Source: JACCXG01 sp963785755
GTDB lineage: Bacteria > Acidobacteriota > Vicinamibacteria > Vicinamibacterales > 2-12-FULL-66-21
Reading direction: 5' to 3'
NCBI GenBank assembly: GCA_963785755.1
Contig: CAWAXG010000040.1
Location: 124,001 to 188,000 of the forward strand
DNA length: 64,000 bases
Shown one piece after another: positions 39,051 to 48,145 of the stretch (position 1 is its first letter; the number at the start of each line of letters is the position of its first letter). The notes under the pieces are model-generated. The model did no database searches and was not told the DNA's origin. It saw nothing but the letters and a program-made list of their open reading frames with translations. Both the position numbers and the translations under genes were made by a program.

Positions 39051-41108
39051 ATGCACACCATCGAGCCCGCCAGATTGAAGCCGGGTGTCAACACGGCTTC
39101 CCTGCCCGACTCGGAATCGCACTCGACGCCTGACGGTGGCCATCGTCTCATTCGGGGACGTGCCCTGATTTTCTGGGATCCGCTGAGCCTGCCGGGGACC
39201 CGGCTCGCGAAGAAGCTCGATGCGATCGACACGGATCAGATCACGCCGGCGGCCGACTGCGTGTCGGAGAGCCTCGACACGCTCGACGAGCGCTGGAAGG
39301 CGGGCTCGTTCCGCTACCTGATGCCGGACTTCCGCGAGCGCGTGCATCGCGGGGAGAACTTCATCATCGCGGGGGACCGGTTCGCGATCGGGTCGTCGCG
39401 CGAAATGAGCCCCGCCGGCCTCAAGGGCGTCGCGGAGGAAGCGGGCCTCGAGATGGTCGTGGTCTGCGGCGCCAACATGGGGGACATCTTCCGGCGGAAC
39501 AGCTTCAACCTCGGGCTGCACGTCGTCCAGAGTCCCGAGGCCGTGGCCGCCGCGCGTGACGGCGACGTCTTCAGCTTCGATCCGGCGACGCGGCAGCTTC
39601 GCAACGAGACGCAGGAGCAGACCTACGATCCCGTGCCACTCTCGTCGAAAGAGGAGGAGATCCGCCGCAGCGGCGGGATCTTCGCGGTCGGCCGCCGGGA
39701 GTTCAAGCGCTCCGTCATCGCGACGCCCGGGATCGACTGGCCCGCGCCCGAGGCGGCGCGCCGGATGTCGACGACCGAACAGATCGTCTGGGCGCACCGG
39801 GTCGACAAGGACGTGACGCCGGCGGAGCTGGCGCCCGGCACGACGCTCCGCGTGTACGCCGATTTGCTGCCCGCGTCGGATGGGACCGCACCGTTCGCGA
39901 TTCACACCTTCAACCAGATCACCGGCGGCGCCAGCATCGACCCGCGTCAGGCCGCGATCGCCAACGATCACTTCGTGTTCACGGGGGTCGAGGCGGACGA
40001 CAAGCAGACGGCGATCGGCCGCGAGTTCGCCCGCGTTCACGGCATCGAGAAGCCGTATTACGCGACCCCGGGCGACGGCATCTTTCACTTCTATTTCCCC
40101 GAGCAGGGGCTGGTGATGCCCGGCCAGTTCATCCCGGGCGCCGATTCACACAGCCGCGCCTACGGCGCGTACGGCGCCGTCGGGATCGGGGTCGGTTCGA
40201 CGACGCTCGGCTTCGGCTGGTCGACGGGGTACATCTTCTTCACGCTCGCGAATCAGCGTCGGGTGGTGTTCCGCGGGCGGCTGCAGCCGTGGGTCGGCGG
40301 CAAGGACATCGTGCTGGAGCTGCTGCGGCGGTGGGGGGCGAAGCAGTCGCAGGGCATGTCGGTCGAGCTCGTCGATCGGGATCAGCAGCTGCCGATGGCC
40401 TACCGCAACACAATCGCGAACATGATGGCCGAGGCGGAGGCCTTGAACGGCGTCTTTGCGCCCGATGACATCACCTACGCGTGGTATCAGGGGAAGGGCC
40501 TGGGTGAGCTGCCGTATCCCCGCATCGCGCCTGGTCCGGACGCGGTCTTCGCGATCGATGAGACGCTGGATCTGACCGACGTGCGGCCGATGATTGCGAA
40601 ACCGTTCAGCCCGGGCAACGCGTATCCGGCCGACGAGGTCGCGCGCGAACACATCACGTTCGACAAGGCGCTGATTGGCTCCTGCACGAACGGCAGCTAT
40701 GACGATCTGCTGCAGGCCGCGCTCGTGATGCGCGCCGCCCGCGACCGCGGCGTGCGAAAGGTCGAACGCGAGTTCACCATCTTTCCCGGATCCGGCGGTG
40801 TCGGCCGGCAGATCGAACAACCCGACCGTCGTCTCGGCGGCGAATCGATCGCCGAAGTGTTTCGTTCGGTCGGCGGACAGATCCGCCAGTCGTGGTGCGG
40901 TCCCTGTTTCGGGCAGGGACCGGATTCACTGAAGCCCGGGCAGCGGGCGATTACGTCGTTCAATCGCAACTGGCAGAACCGGATGGGGATCGGCGGCGAG
41001 GGCTACCTCGCGAGCCCGGCGATCGTAGCCGCGTCAGCGCTCGTCGGCTACATGGCGCCCCCGACCGAGCTCGGCTTGAGCTGGGATGCCGAGCTGTTCG
41101 GCGTGTAG
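39051..41108 (+). CDS. Aconitase-family hydratase with reversed domain order (LeuD-like then LeuC-like)
   Basis: A 685-residue enzyme of the aconitase/isopropylmalate-isomerase family. Residues 35-160 are the LeuD-like swivel domain (IDTDQITPAA, and GSSRE at 114-118 in FAIGSSREMSPAGLKGVAEE); residues 245-685 are the LeuC-like catalytic domain with PGQFIPGADSHSRAYGAYGA and cluster cysteines C545 (GSCTNGSYDDL), C616 and C619 (WCGPCFGQG). In normal aconitases the order is the opposite. The substrate is unknown; a 2,3-dihydroxy or citrate-like acid is plausible. A standard acnA is present at 22552. Confidence 0.88.
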   Translation: MHTIEPARLKPGVNTASLPDSESHSTPDGGHRLIRGRALIFWDPLSLPGTRLAKKLDAIDTDQITPAADCVSESLDTLDERWKAGSFRYLMPDFRERVHRGENFIIAGDRFAIGSSREMSPAGLKGVAEEAGLEMVVVCGANMGDIFRRNSFNLGLHVVQSPEAVAAARDGDVFSFDPATRQLRNETQEQTYDPVPLSSKEEEIRRSGGIFAVGRREFKRSVIATPGIDWPAPEAARRMSTTEQIVWAHRVDKDVTPAELAPGTTLRVYADLLPASDGTAPFAIHTFNQITGGASIDPRQAAIANDHFVFTGVEADDKQTAIGREFARVHGIEKPYYATPGDGIFHFYFPEQGLVMPGQFIPGADSHSRAYGAYGAVGIGVGSTTLGFGWSTGYIFFTLANQRRVVFRGRLQPWVGGKDIVLELLRRWGAKQSQGMSVELVDRDQQLPMAYRNTIANMMAEAEALNGVFAPDDITYAWYQGKGLGELPYPRIAPGPDAVFAIDETLDLTDVRPMIAKPFSPGNAYPADEVAREHITFDKALIGSCTNGSYDDLLQAALVMRAARDRGVRKVEREFTIFPGSGGVGRQIEQPDRRLGGESIAEVFRSVGGQIRQSWCGPCFGQGPDSLKPGQRAITSFNRNWQNRMGIGGEGYLASPAIVAASALVGYMAPPTELGLSWDAELFGV

Positions 41109-41142
41109 AGCGCACCGCAGAGAATCGTGAGGCCCTGAGTCG

Positions 41143-41919
41143 ATGGATACGCTGACTGACCCGCAGGTCTGGATCGCCCTGGCGACGCTGACGTTCCTGG
41201 AAATCGTCCTCGGCGTCGACAACATCATTTTCATCTCGATCCTGTCGGGCAAGCTGCCGCCGGATCAGCAGCCCCGGGCGCGCCAGCTCGGGTTGCTCGG
41301 CGCGATGGGCACGCGCGTCCTGCTGCTGCTCTCGCTGTCCTGGATCATCAGGCTGACGAACCCCTTGTTCACCATCGGGCAGGACATCTCCGGCCGGGAT
41401 CTGATTCTGATCCTCGGCGGCCTGTTCCTGATCGGCAAGAGCACCTACGAGATCCACGACAAGCTGGAAGGGGAGGAAGGACACGCGTCGAAGCGCGTGC
41501 CCGCGTCGTTCACCAGCGTCATCGTCCAGATCATGCTGCTCGACATCGTGTTCTCGCTCGATTCGGTCATCACGGCGGTCGGGATGGTCGACGTGTTGTG
41601 GGTCATGATCGCGGCCGTCATGATCGCCGTCGGCATCATGATGATCTCCGCCGAGCCGATCAGCACGTTCGTGCACAAACATCCCACCGTCAAGATGCTG
41701 GCGCTCAGCTTCCTGCTGCTGATCGGCCTCTCGCTGATCCTCGAGGGCTTCGACCATCACATTCCGAAGGGCTACATCTACTTCGCGATGGGATTCTCGG
41801 TCTTCGTCGAGATGATCAACCTGCGGCTGCGCAAGACCCAGCCCGTGCATCTCCACGAGCGCTACAGCGAACACGACACGCCTGCCGGCTCGGCGAAGAC
41901 CCCGGCGACGAAGCGCTGA
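41143..41919 (+). CDS. TerC/YgdQ family integral membrane protein
   Basis: A 258-residue TerC-family membrane protein with seven to eight spans. It has the two family motifs FLEIVLGVDNIIFISILSGK and IMLLDIVFSLDSVITAVGMV (acidic residues within the membrane), and IGLSLILEGFDHHIPKGYIY. Members have roles in tellurium resistance or Mn2+ export, so a metal-export role is possible. Only 34 bp separate it from the aconitase-like gene, leaving no room for a manganese riboswitch. Confidence 0.92.
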   Translation: MDTLTDPQVWIALATLTFLEIVLGVDNIIFISILSGKLPPDQQPRARQLGLLGAMGTRVLLLLSLSWIIRLTNPLFTIGQDISGRDLILILGGLFLIGKSTYEIHDKLEGEEGHASKRVPASFTSVIVQIMLLDIVFSLDSVITAVGMVDVLWVMIAAVMIAVGIMMISAEPISTFVHKHPTVKMLALSFLLLIGLSLILEGFDHHIPKGYIYFAMGFSVFVEMINLRLRKTQPVHLHERYSEHDTPAGSAKTPATKR

Positions 41920-41920
41920 A

Positions 41921-41942
41921 ACGCCGGCCGGAGGGCCGGCGT
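41921..41942 (+). terminator. Terminator-like hairpin after the TerC gene
   Basis: ACGCCGGCC (41921-41929), GGAG loop, GGCCGGCGT (41934-41942) form a perfect nine-bp stem immediately after the stop codon, followed by a weak pyrimidine tract (CTTACCTCT). Confidence 0.65.
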
Positions 41943-42017
41943 CTTACCTCTATTGCATCGGTTCCGGTCCAGGTCCGCGACCGTGCGAATCGTCCACCCT
42001 TCCGGAGGTCTGTGGAG

Positions 42018-42683
42018 ATGACGCGTGTCCTTCTGGCCGTCCTTGCGGCAGCGCTTGCCGTTCCGTCCGTTTACACTCAGGCGCCCGCGCCTCCCTCCGG
42101 TCAGCAGCCGCAGGGGCCGCAGGCTGCGCCGCTTGGACCCAATCAGTGGCGGATCGATGCGTCGCACTCCGCGGCGAATTTCAGCGTGCGCCACATGATG
42201 GTGACGACCGTCCGCGGCCAGCTCGGGCCAATCATGGGCGTGCTCGAATACGACGGCAAGGATGTCCGCTCGATCAAGGCGGACGTCCGCATCGACGTCA
42301 AGGGCATCAACACCAGCAACCCCAAGCGCGACAATCATCTGCGCAGCGACGACTTCTTCGATGTCGCCAGTCACCCGGACATCATCTTCAAGTCGAAGCG
42401 TGTCGAGCCTGGCGCTGCCGGCGCGTTCAAGCTGATTGGCGACCTGACCATGCGCGGCACGACGAAGGAAGTCGTGCTCGATGTCGAGGGGCCGACACCG
42501 CCGGTGAAGGGCATGGGTGGGATGCGCGTCGGCGCGACCGCGACGACCAGGGTGAAACGCCTCGAGTACGGCCTCAAGTGGAACCAGCTCATCGAGTCAG
42601 GTCCGGTGGTGAGCGACGAGGTCACGATCACGATCGACCTCGAAGTCGTCCGTCCGGCGCTCCCTGGCTCGTCGCAACCCTGA
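42018..42683 (+). CDS. Periplasmic YceI family protein
   Basis: A 221-residue exported protein (signal peptide MTRVLLAVLAAALAVPSVYT). The YceI lipocalin-like domain is seen in WRIDASHSAANFSVRHMMV, VDVKGINTSNPKRD-type sequence (RIDVKGINTSNPKRDNHLRS), DDFFDVASHPDIIFKSKRVE and LIGDLTMRGTTKEVVLDVEG. YceI proteins bind long isoprenoid chains; here no specific ligand is clear. A Pro/Gln-rich linker follows the signal peptide. Confidence 0.93.
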   Translation: MTRVLLAVLAAALAVPSVYTQAPAPPSGQQPQGPQAAPLGPNQWRIDASHSAANFSVRHMMVTTVRGQLGPIMGVLEYDGKDVRSIKADVRIDVKGINTSNPKRDNHLRSDDFFDVASHPDIIFKSKRVEPGAAGAFKLIGDLTMRGTTKEVVLDVEGPTPPVKGMGGMRVGATATTRVKRLEYGLKWNQLIESGPVVSDEVTITIDLEVVRPALPGSSQP

Positions 42684-42761
42684 GCGGTTTTTGGGGCCTC
42701 TGGTCCGCCGCTCAGAAAGCCTGCGGAAACTGTCGAGATTGGACGGCTACAATAGAGCGAC

Positions 42762-43721
42762 ATGCCCCTCGTCGCTCTATTGATTCTGATCGCGCAGGCC
42801 GCATCCCTCCCACAACAAGCGGCTCCTGATTCCCCAGCCACGCCGGCGCCTGCGCTGCAACCCGCGATCTACGTGCCCGAGCGCGTCTACGACACCCGCC
42901 GAAACAGCTTCGGCGATTTCGAGCTGATGCTCGCCGACCTCGCCGGCGCGGACGTCATTTTCGTCGGCGAACAGCACGACGATCCCAATACCCATCGGCT
43001 CGAGCAGGCGATGCTGGACGGATTGCGGCGCCGCAAGGTCGCGGTCACGCTCTCGCTCGAGATGTTCGAGCGCGACGTGCAGGAGACCGTGGACAAGTAC
43101 TTGTCCGGAGCGATTGGCGAGCCGGAGTTCCTCAAAGCCGCGCGTCCATGGCCGCGGTATGCGACCGACTATCGGGCGCTCCTGGAGCTCGCGAAGGCGG
43201 AGGGCTGGCCCGTGGTCGCGGCGAACGTCCCGCGCCGGTTCGCGGCCGACGTCGCGAAGAACGGCCGCACGGCGCTCGACAAAATGGCGGAATCGGATCG
43301 GGCCTTCGCGGCGCGCGATCTGGAATGTCCCCAGGACGCGTATTTCCAGCGCTTCGTCGCCGCCATGGGGAATCATGCCGGCGGCAAACCGGCGGAGGCC
43401 CCGGCCACCGAGGAGGCGAAGCGCCAGGCGGCGGCAACCAACGAGCGCTATTTCTGGTCGCAGTGCGTCAAGGACGAAACGATGGCTGAGTCGATTGCGA
43501 AGGCCTTCGATCGGCGCCGCGGCCAGCAGGGGTTGATCGTGCACGTCAACGGCGCGTTCCACAGCGACTTCGGAGCGGGCACGGTCGAGCGAACGCGCCG
43601 GCGGCTCGCAGGCCGCCGCGTTGCCGTGGTCAGCATTCTACCCGTCGCGAACGTCGACACGCTGACGCCGGCAGGCGACGATCTCAAACGCGCCGACTTC
43701 CTCGTCTACACGATTAAGTAG
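42762..43721 (+). CDS. ChaN-like (DUF399) exported protein
   Basis: A 319-residue exported protein. The ChaN-type fold is seen in DVIFVGEQHDDPNTHRLEQA, LSLEMFERDVQETVDKYLSG, WPVVAANVPRRFAADVA and LIVHVNGAFHSDFGAGTVER. Campylobacter ChaN binds heme and acts in iron uptake; the EQHD and HVNGAFH blocks are the family's conserved residues. The N-terminal signal lacks a clear lipobox Cys, so it may be periplasmic rather than lipid-anchored. Confidence 0.88.
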   Translation: MPLVALLILIAQAASLPQQAAPDSPATPAPALQPAIYVPERVYDTRRNSFGDFELMLADLAGADVIFVGEQHDDPNTHRLEQAMLDGLRRRKVAVTLSLEMFERDVQETVDKYLSGAIGEPEFLKAARPWPRYATDYRALLELAKAEGWPVVAANVPRRFAADVAKNGRTALDKMAESDRAFAARDLECPQDAYFQRFVAAMGNHAGGKPAEAPATEEAKRQAAATNERYFWSQCVKDETMAESIAKAFDRRRGQQGLIVHVNGAFHSDFGAGTVERTRRRLAGRRVAVVSILPVANVDTLTPAGDDLKRADFLVYTIK

Positions 43722-43734
43722 CGACTCGTCCCCA

Positions 43735-43767
43735 ATCCCGATCACGATCTCGATCCCCGATCACTGA
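43735..43767. repeat. GATC-rich low-complexity repeat
   Basis: A run of CCCGATC/CTCGATC/CCCCGATCAC units between the convergent ChaN-like and M28 genes. Its reverse complement shares GTGATCGGGGATCG with the longer tract at 57755. Confidence 0.6.
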
Positions 43768-45162
43768 TCACCGAAGGCGTTCAGGCATCTCCGCGACGAC
43801 ATAGGCCATGACCGCGATCGCGGCGGCCGCGCGCGACACGTCCTTCGGATCGATTCTCTCCACGGTATCGGCCGGCGTGTGATGGATCTGGAAATAGTCG
43901 CCTTCGGCGTCCAGTGACATCGACGGAATGCCGGCGGCCTGCACGCTCGGTCCGATGTCCGCGCCGCCACCGCTGCCGCTGATCGTGCTCGCGCCGATCT
44001 CGCCAAGGAGCGTCGCGATGTCCGCCACCGTCTTGCGCGCGTAATCGCTGCCCGAGAAGCCGAACCCGGTCGGCTTGAAGACGCCGGTGTCCGCCTCCAG
44101 CATCAGGACGTGGTTCGCGAGCTGGTCACGATACTTGTCGCGGTACGCGTAAGCCCCGCGCAGGCCGTTCTCTTCGTTCGTGAACAGGACGACGCGCACG
44201 GTTCGTCTCGGCCGCAGCCCCAGCTTCACCATCAGGCGCACCGCTTCCCACGTCACGACGCAGCCGGCGCCGTCGTCCGAAGCTCCGGTGCCGACGTCCC
44301 ACGAATCGAGATGACCGCCGACGACCACGACTTCGTCGGACCGTTCGCGTCCCCGGATTTCGCCGATGACATTGAACGAGTCGGCGTCGGGGAGGATTCT
44401 GGCGTCCATGCTGAGCCGCACGCGCACGCGCGTCCCGCGATCGTGCATGCGCTGAAGACGATCGGCATCTTCGGTCGAGATGGCGGCGGCGGGGATCTGG
44501 GGAATTCCGTCCGCATACCGCAGCGCACCCGTGTGCGGCGTGCGCAGGCCCGGCGGGCCGACCGAGCGCACGAGCACGGCGACCGCGCCGTGCGAGGCGG
44601 CGCGCGACGGGCCGTCGGACCGGTACTGGACGGTCTCGCCATAATTCGTGAACGGGACGTTGAACAACACGATGCGGCCCCGGATGCGCTCGCCAGAGGT
44701 ATCCAGCTCGTAGAAGCTGCGGACGATGAGGATCTCCGCTTCAATCCCTCCAGGCGGAGTCCCGATGCTGTTGCCGAGCCCCAGCATGGCCATCGTGTGG
44801 GTGCCGGGGGACGTGATCTGCGCGCTCTCTGCGCCCCTGACCCAGTGCGGCACCTTGACAGGATCGAGGCGGACGGTGTCGAAGCCGTCCTTCCGCATCT
44901 GATCGGCCGTCCATGTGATCGCCGCCGCGAGCGCCTCCGAACCACTCAGACGATGGCCGAACGTGTCCCCGAGCTCCGCGAGACGATCCCACGCAAATCG
45001 TGTCGAAACCGACTCTGCGATGATCCGGCGCGCCGGCTCCCGATAGGTCTCGAGCCAACTCGGCCGTGCCCCGTGCTGCGCATCGACGGGAACGAACGCC
45101 GCCGCCAGTCCGATCGCAACCGCGAGGAATACACGTAGGGCGAGAAACGGCCGCGTCTGCAT
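43768..45162 (-). CDS. Exported M28 family zinc peptidase
   Basis: A 464-residue peptidase with a signal peptide (FLALRVFLAVAIGLAAAFVP, cleaved near VDAQ). The co-catalytic zinc site of M28 aminopeptidases is visible: VVVGGHLDSWDVGTGASDDG (His, Asp), FTNEENGLRGAYAY (Glu-Glu), MLEADTGVF (Asp), and a final zinc His in YFQIHHTPADTVERI. A protease-associated insert lies in the middle (GAVAVLVRSVGPPGLRTPHT). The start is ATG 45162; an upstream in-frame ATG at 45189 would overlap the divergent gene. Confidence 0.92.
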   Translation of the reverse strand: MQTRPFLALRVFLAVAIGLAAAFVPVDAQHGARPSWLETYREPARRIIAESVSTRFAWDRLAELGDTFGHRLSGSEALAAAITWTADQMRKDGFDTVRLDPVKVPHWVRGAESAQITSPGTHTMAMLGLGNSIGTPPGGIEAEILIVRSFYELDTSGERIRGRIVLFNVPFTNYGETVQYRSDGPSRAASHGAVAVLVRSVGPPGLRTPHTGALRYADGIPQIPAAAISTEDADRLQRMHDRGTRVRVRLSMDARILPDADSFNVIGEIRGRERSDEVVVVGGHLDSWDVGTGASDDGAGCVVTWEAVRLMVKLGLRPRRTVRVVLFTNEENGLRGAYAYRDKYRDQLANHVLMLEADTGVFKPTGFGFSGSDYARKTVADIATLLGEIGASTISGSGGGADIGPSVQAAGIPSMSLDAEGDYFQIHHTPADTVERIDPKDVSRAAAAIAVMAYVVAEMPERLR

Positions 45163-45176
45163 AGGATAATTCTGCC

Positions 45177-46763
45177 ATGCAGCCGGCACTGGGTTTGGCC
45201 ATTCGCGGGACCGATCGGAACTTCGAGCTCGCCGACGGAACGCATCTGACGGTCGGCCGCAGCAAGGACTGTGAGATCTGCCTCGAGGACACCGCGGTCT
45301 CGCGCCGTCACTGCACCATCGAGGCGGTCGGTACCGGGGTCGTGATCACGGATCTCGAGTCGGCCAACGGAACATTCCTCAACGAGCGTCTGATCCACAC
45401 TGCCAGCGCGGTGCCAGGCGACACGATCCGCGTGGGGGGAACCGTCCTCGCCGTGACGAGCCCCGTGGCGGTGCCGCACCGTCTCGACTCGACGCTCTCG
45501 GACGACGACACGCCGGCGTCCGTCATTAAGAAACGCTTCGAACCCGCGCGGTTCGACTGGCTGACGACGCTGTCGAGTTCGGCCGACACGGGGTCGTCGA
45601 GCCTGAGCCTGCTCCAGCGCGCCGAGCGGCACCTGTCCATGCTCCATCGCGTGTCCGAGATGCTCGCCACGGCCCGCGACATCTCCGGACTGGCAGACAG
45701 CACGCTCGACGCGATCCTCGAGGTGATCGGCTGCGATCGCGCGGCCTTCATTCTCCGCAGACCGGGTGGGGACGTGAGCAGCGCGGAGGTCGCCGCGGCG
45801 AGGGGCCTGAGCGGCAGCGTCGACCGATTCAACGTCAGCCGGACGCTCATCGCCGACGTCATCGAGAAGGGTGTGTCGACGTTTGCCTACGACGCGGTGA
45901 ACGATGCGCGGTTCAAAGCTGGCTCGAGCGTCGTCGGGCAGCAGGTGCGATCGGTGATGTGCGTGCCGCTCCGGACGGCGGATGACGTGCAGGGGGCGCT
46001 GTACGTGGACAGTTTGAGCGCGCCCGGCAAGTTCTCGGAGACCGATCTCGAGCTGCTCGCGGCGCTGGGAAATCAGGCTGGCGTCGCGCTCCACCGCGTC
46101 CGCCTGCTCAGCGAGATCGAGCGCCTGCTGCTCGACACGATTCGGGCGATCGCCGCGACGATCGACGCCAAGGACGGCTATACCCACCGGCATTCGGAAC
46201 GTGTCGCCGTGCTGTCTGCACGGATCGCCGCGGAAATCGGATTGTCGGCCGAACAGCAGAAGACGGTCCAGCTCGCCGCCCTGCTGCACGACCTCGGCAA
46301 GATCGCCGTGCCGGACTCGATCCTCAACAAGCCGTCACAGCTGACGCCGGCCGAGTTCGAGGAGATGAAGAAGCATCCAGTCCACGGCGCGCGGATTCTC
46401 TCCAACATCCAGAGCCCCGCGGTGAGGGCGGTACTTCCGGGTGTCCAGTATCATCACGAACGCTGGGATGGGAGCGGCTACCCGGATGGACTCCGCGGCG
46501 AGAACATTCCGCTGCTCGGACGCCTGCTCGGCGTCGCCGACTACTTCGACGCGCTGACCTCCGCGCGCGCTTACCGTCCGGCGATGACCGTCAATGAAGC
46601 GATCGGCCTGGTGGTGAAGGCCGCGGGAACACACTTCGATCCGCGCATGGTCGAGGCCATGATGGATCTGCACGAGCGCGGCGAGCTTCTTCCCCGCGTG
46701 AGCGACGAGCTCACGACCGAGATCAGCCCTCTCGTCGGAACTCAAAGGGATGACGCCGAATGA
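45177..46763 (+). CDS. FHA-GAF-HD-GYP signalling protein
   Basis: A 528-residue cytoplasmic regulator with three domains: FHA (about 15-95, with VGRSKDCEICLEDTAVSRRH and SANGTFLNE), binding phosphothreonine; GAF (about 150-315, VLHRVSEML-like start, VPLRTADDVQGALYVDS); and HD-GYP (about 325-510) with HSERVAVLSARIAAEIG, LLHDLGKIAVPDSILNKPSQ and HHERWDGSGYPDGLRGENIP. HD-GYP enzymes hydrolyse cyclic di-GMP, and all signature residues are present. It is divergent from the M28 gene and overlaps the next start. Confidence 0.94.
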   Translation: MQPALGLAIRGTDRNFELADGTHLTVGRSKDCEICLEDTAVSRRHCTIEAVGTGVVITDLESANGTFLNERLIHTASAVPGDTIRVGGTVLAVTSPVAVPHRLDSTLSDDDTPASVIKKRFEPARFDWLTTLSSSADTGSSSLSLLQRAERHLSMLHRVSEMLATARDISGLADSTLDAILEVIGCDRAAFILRRPGGDVSSAEVAAARGLSGSVDRFNVSRTLIADVIEKGVSTFAYDAVNDARFKAGSSVVGQQVRSVMCVPLRTADDVQGALYVDSLSAPGKFSETDLELLAALGNQAGVALHRVRLLSEIERLLLDTIRAIAATIDAKDGYTHRHSERVAVLSARIAAEIGLSAEQQKTVQLAALLHDLGKIAVPDSILNKPSQLTPAEFEEMKKHPVHGARILSNIQSPAVRAVLPGVQYHHERWDGSGYPDGLRGENIPLLGRLLGVADYFDALTSARAYRPAMTVNEAIGLVVKAAGTHFDPRMVEAMMDLHERGELLPRVSDELTTEISPLVGTQRDDAE

Positions 46764-48145
46764 TGGAGGGGATGGCCATCATCGTCTGGTTCGTGCTGCA
46801 GGTCGTCCTAGGCGCCGGCCAGGCCCCGCCGTCCGTGACGGTCCGTCTCCATCATCTTCACTACCGGACGTCGAATGTCACCGCTGCGCTCGCGGATGGC
46901 GTCCGCCAGCACGGCGGATCGCGCGTACTCCTCCAGGGGCTCGGCGTCGGCGTGCGCGCGGAACAGCATTACGTGCTGTTCGACGTCAGGAGCGCACTGG
47001 AGGACGCGGCCGCCGAGGCGCCGGATCGCAGTCCGGAGATCGGTCATGAGGAGGACGTATCCGGGCGATATCGCGCGGCGCTGAAGTGGCTGAACGCGAA
47101 GGGTGTCGCCGCGATTCCGCCGGACCTCGCGCTGACGAAGCTCAGCGCTGCGGTCCCGGACAGCACACTTGACCACGTCGGCTTCGCGGCCGGGAATCTC
47201 GACGCGGTCATCGAGGCGCTTCGCGTCGCGGGCGCCACGCCGGCGCGGCGGACCGAGGACTCCGCGTTCTTTCGCGCCGACGGCCTGATCGTCGAGATCA
47301 CGCGCGACACCGATCTGCCGGATGTGCTCTGGTGCCCGATGCATCCCGACGTCCGCGCCGGCTCGCCCGGAAAGTGCCCGATCTGCGCGATGGATCTCGT
47401 CCCGATCCCGCCGCCGCGAGTCGGCCAGTTCCGCGTCGATGTGGCGCCGACCCCGGCGGCGCGCGGGCGCGGCGCGCGCGGCCTGACCCTGCGCATTCGT
47501 GATCCGGAGTCGGGCGAGCCGGTCACGGCGTTCGCGCCACTGCACGACCGGCTGCTGCACCTCTTCATCGTCAGCCGCGATCTGCGCTTCTTCGCGCACG
47601 AGCATCCCGTGCAGAACGGCAGCACCTTCGACCTGGTGATTGATCTGGCGCCCGGGACATACATGGCGATCGCCGACTTCCTGCCCCTCGGCGGCTCGCC
47701 GCAGATGGTGCACCGCGCCATCGTGACGCCGGGCGCGGCCGCATCGCCGTTTGCCGCGGCGTCCGATCTCTCGGAGGATCTCAGCGACAAGGTCGTCGAC
47801 GGAGTGCGGATGCACCTGGCGCTGGGACGGCGCCCGGATCGCCTGGATGCCGTCCTGCGCTTCAGATTCGCGGACGCCGCGAGCGGCGCGCCGATCTCCG
47901 ATCTCGAGCCGTACCTGGGAGCGTCGGGCCACCTGCTGATCGTCAGCACCGACCTGACGCATGCGATACACGCACACCCGGAGAGCCTGACGCCGGGACC
48001 CGACATCAACTTCGGCGCCGAGTTCCCCGTGGCCGGTCTCTACAAGTTGTGGGTGCAGGTGCAGCGCAAGGGGAAGGTGTTCACTGCGCCGTTCGTCGTG
48101 CGGATCGGATCGCTGCCCGCGGCCTCGCCTCAGGACCCCAGGTGA
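46760..48145 (+). CDS. Exported protein with VOC-like and heavy-metal-binding domains
   Basis: A 461-residue protein starting MMEGMAIIVWFVLQVVLGAG (signal peptide or anchor). Residues 30-180 look like two VOC/glyoxalase-type halves (VRLHHLHYRTSNVTAALADG, DHVGFAAGNLDAVIEALRVA). Residues 190-215 carry the heavy-metal-binding motif WCPMHPDVRAGSPGKCPICA-MDLVP, typical of copper or silver efflux proteins. The C-terminal half is beta-rich with His clusters (RFFAHEHPVQNG, IHAHPESL). The combination suggests metal handling. It overlaps the HD-GYP stop by 4 bases. Confidence 0.82.
   Translation: MMEGMAIIVWFVLQVVLGAGQAPPSVTVRLHHLHYRTSNVTAALADGVRQHGGSRVLLQGLGVGVRAEQHYVLFDVRSALEDAAAEAPDRSPEIGHEEDVSGRYRAALKWLNAKGVAAIPPDLALTKLSAAVPDSTLDHVGFAAGNLDAVIEALRVAGATPARRTEDSAFFRADGLIVEITRDTDLPDVLWCPMHPDVRAGSPGKCPICAMDLVPIPPPRVGQFRVDVAPTPAARGRGARGLTLRIRDPESGEPVTAFAPLHDRLLHLFIVSRDLRFFAHEHPVQNGSTFDLVIDLAPGTYMAIADFLPLGGSPQMVHRAIVTPGAAASPFAAASDLSEDLSDKVVDGVRMHLALGRRPDRLDAVLRFRFADAASGAPISDLEPYLGASGHLLIVSTDLTHAIHAHPESLTPGPDINFGAEFPVAGLYKLWVQVQRKGKVFTAPFVVRIGSLPAASPQDPR

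Noticed and set aside
41109..41142. Manganese (yybP-ykoY) riboswitch before the TerC gene
   Set aside because: The gap is only 34 bp, too short for this riboswitch.
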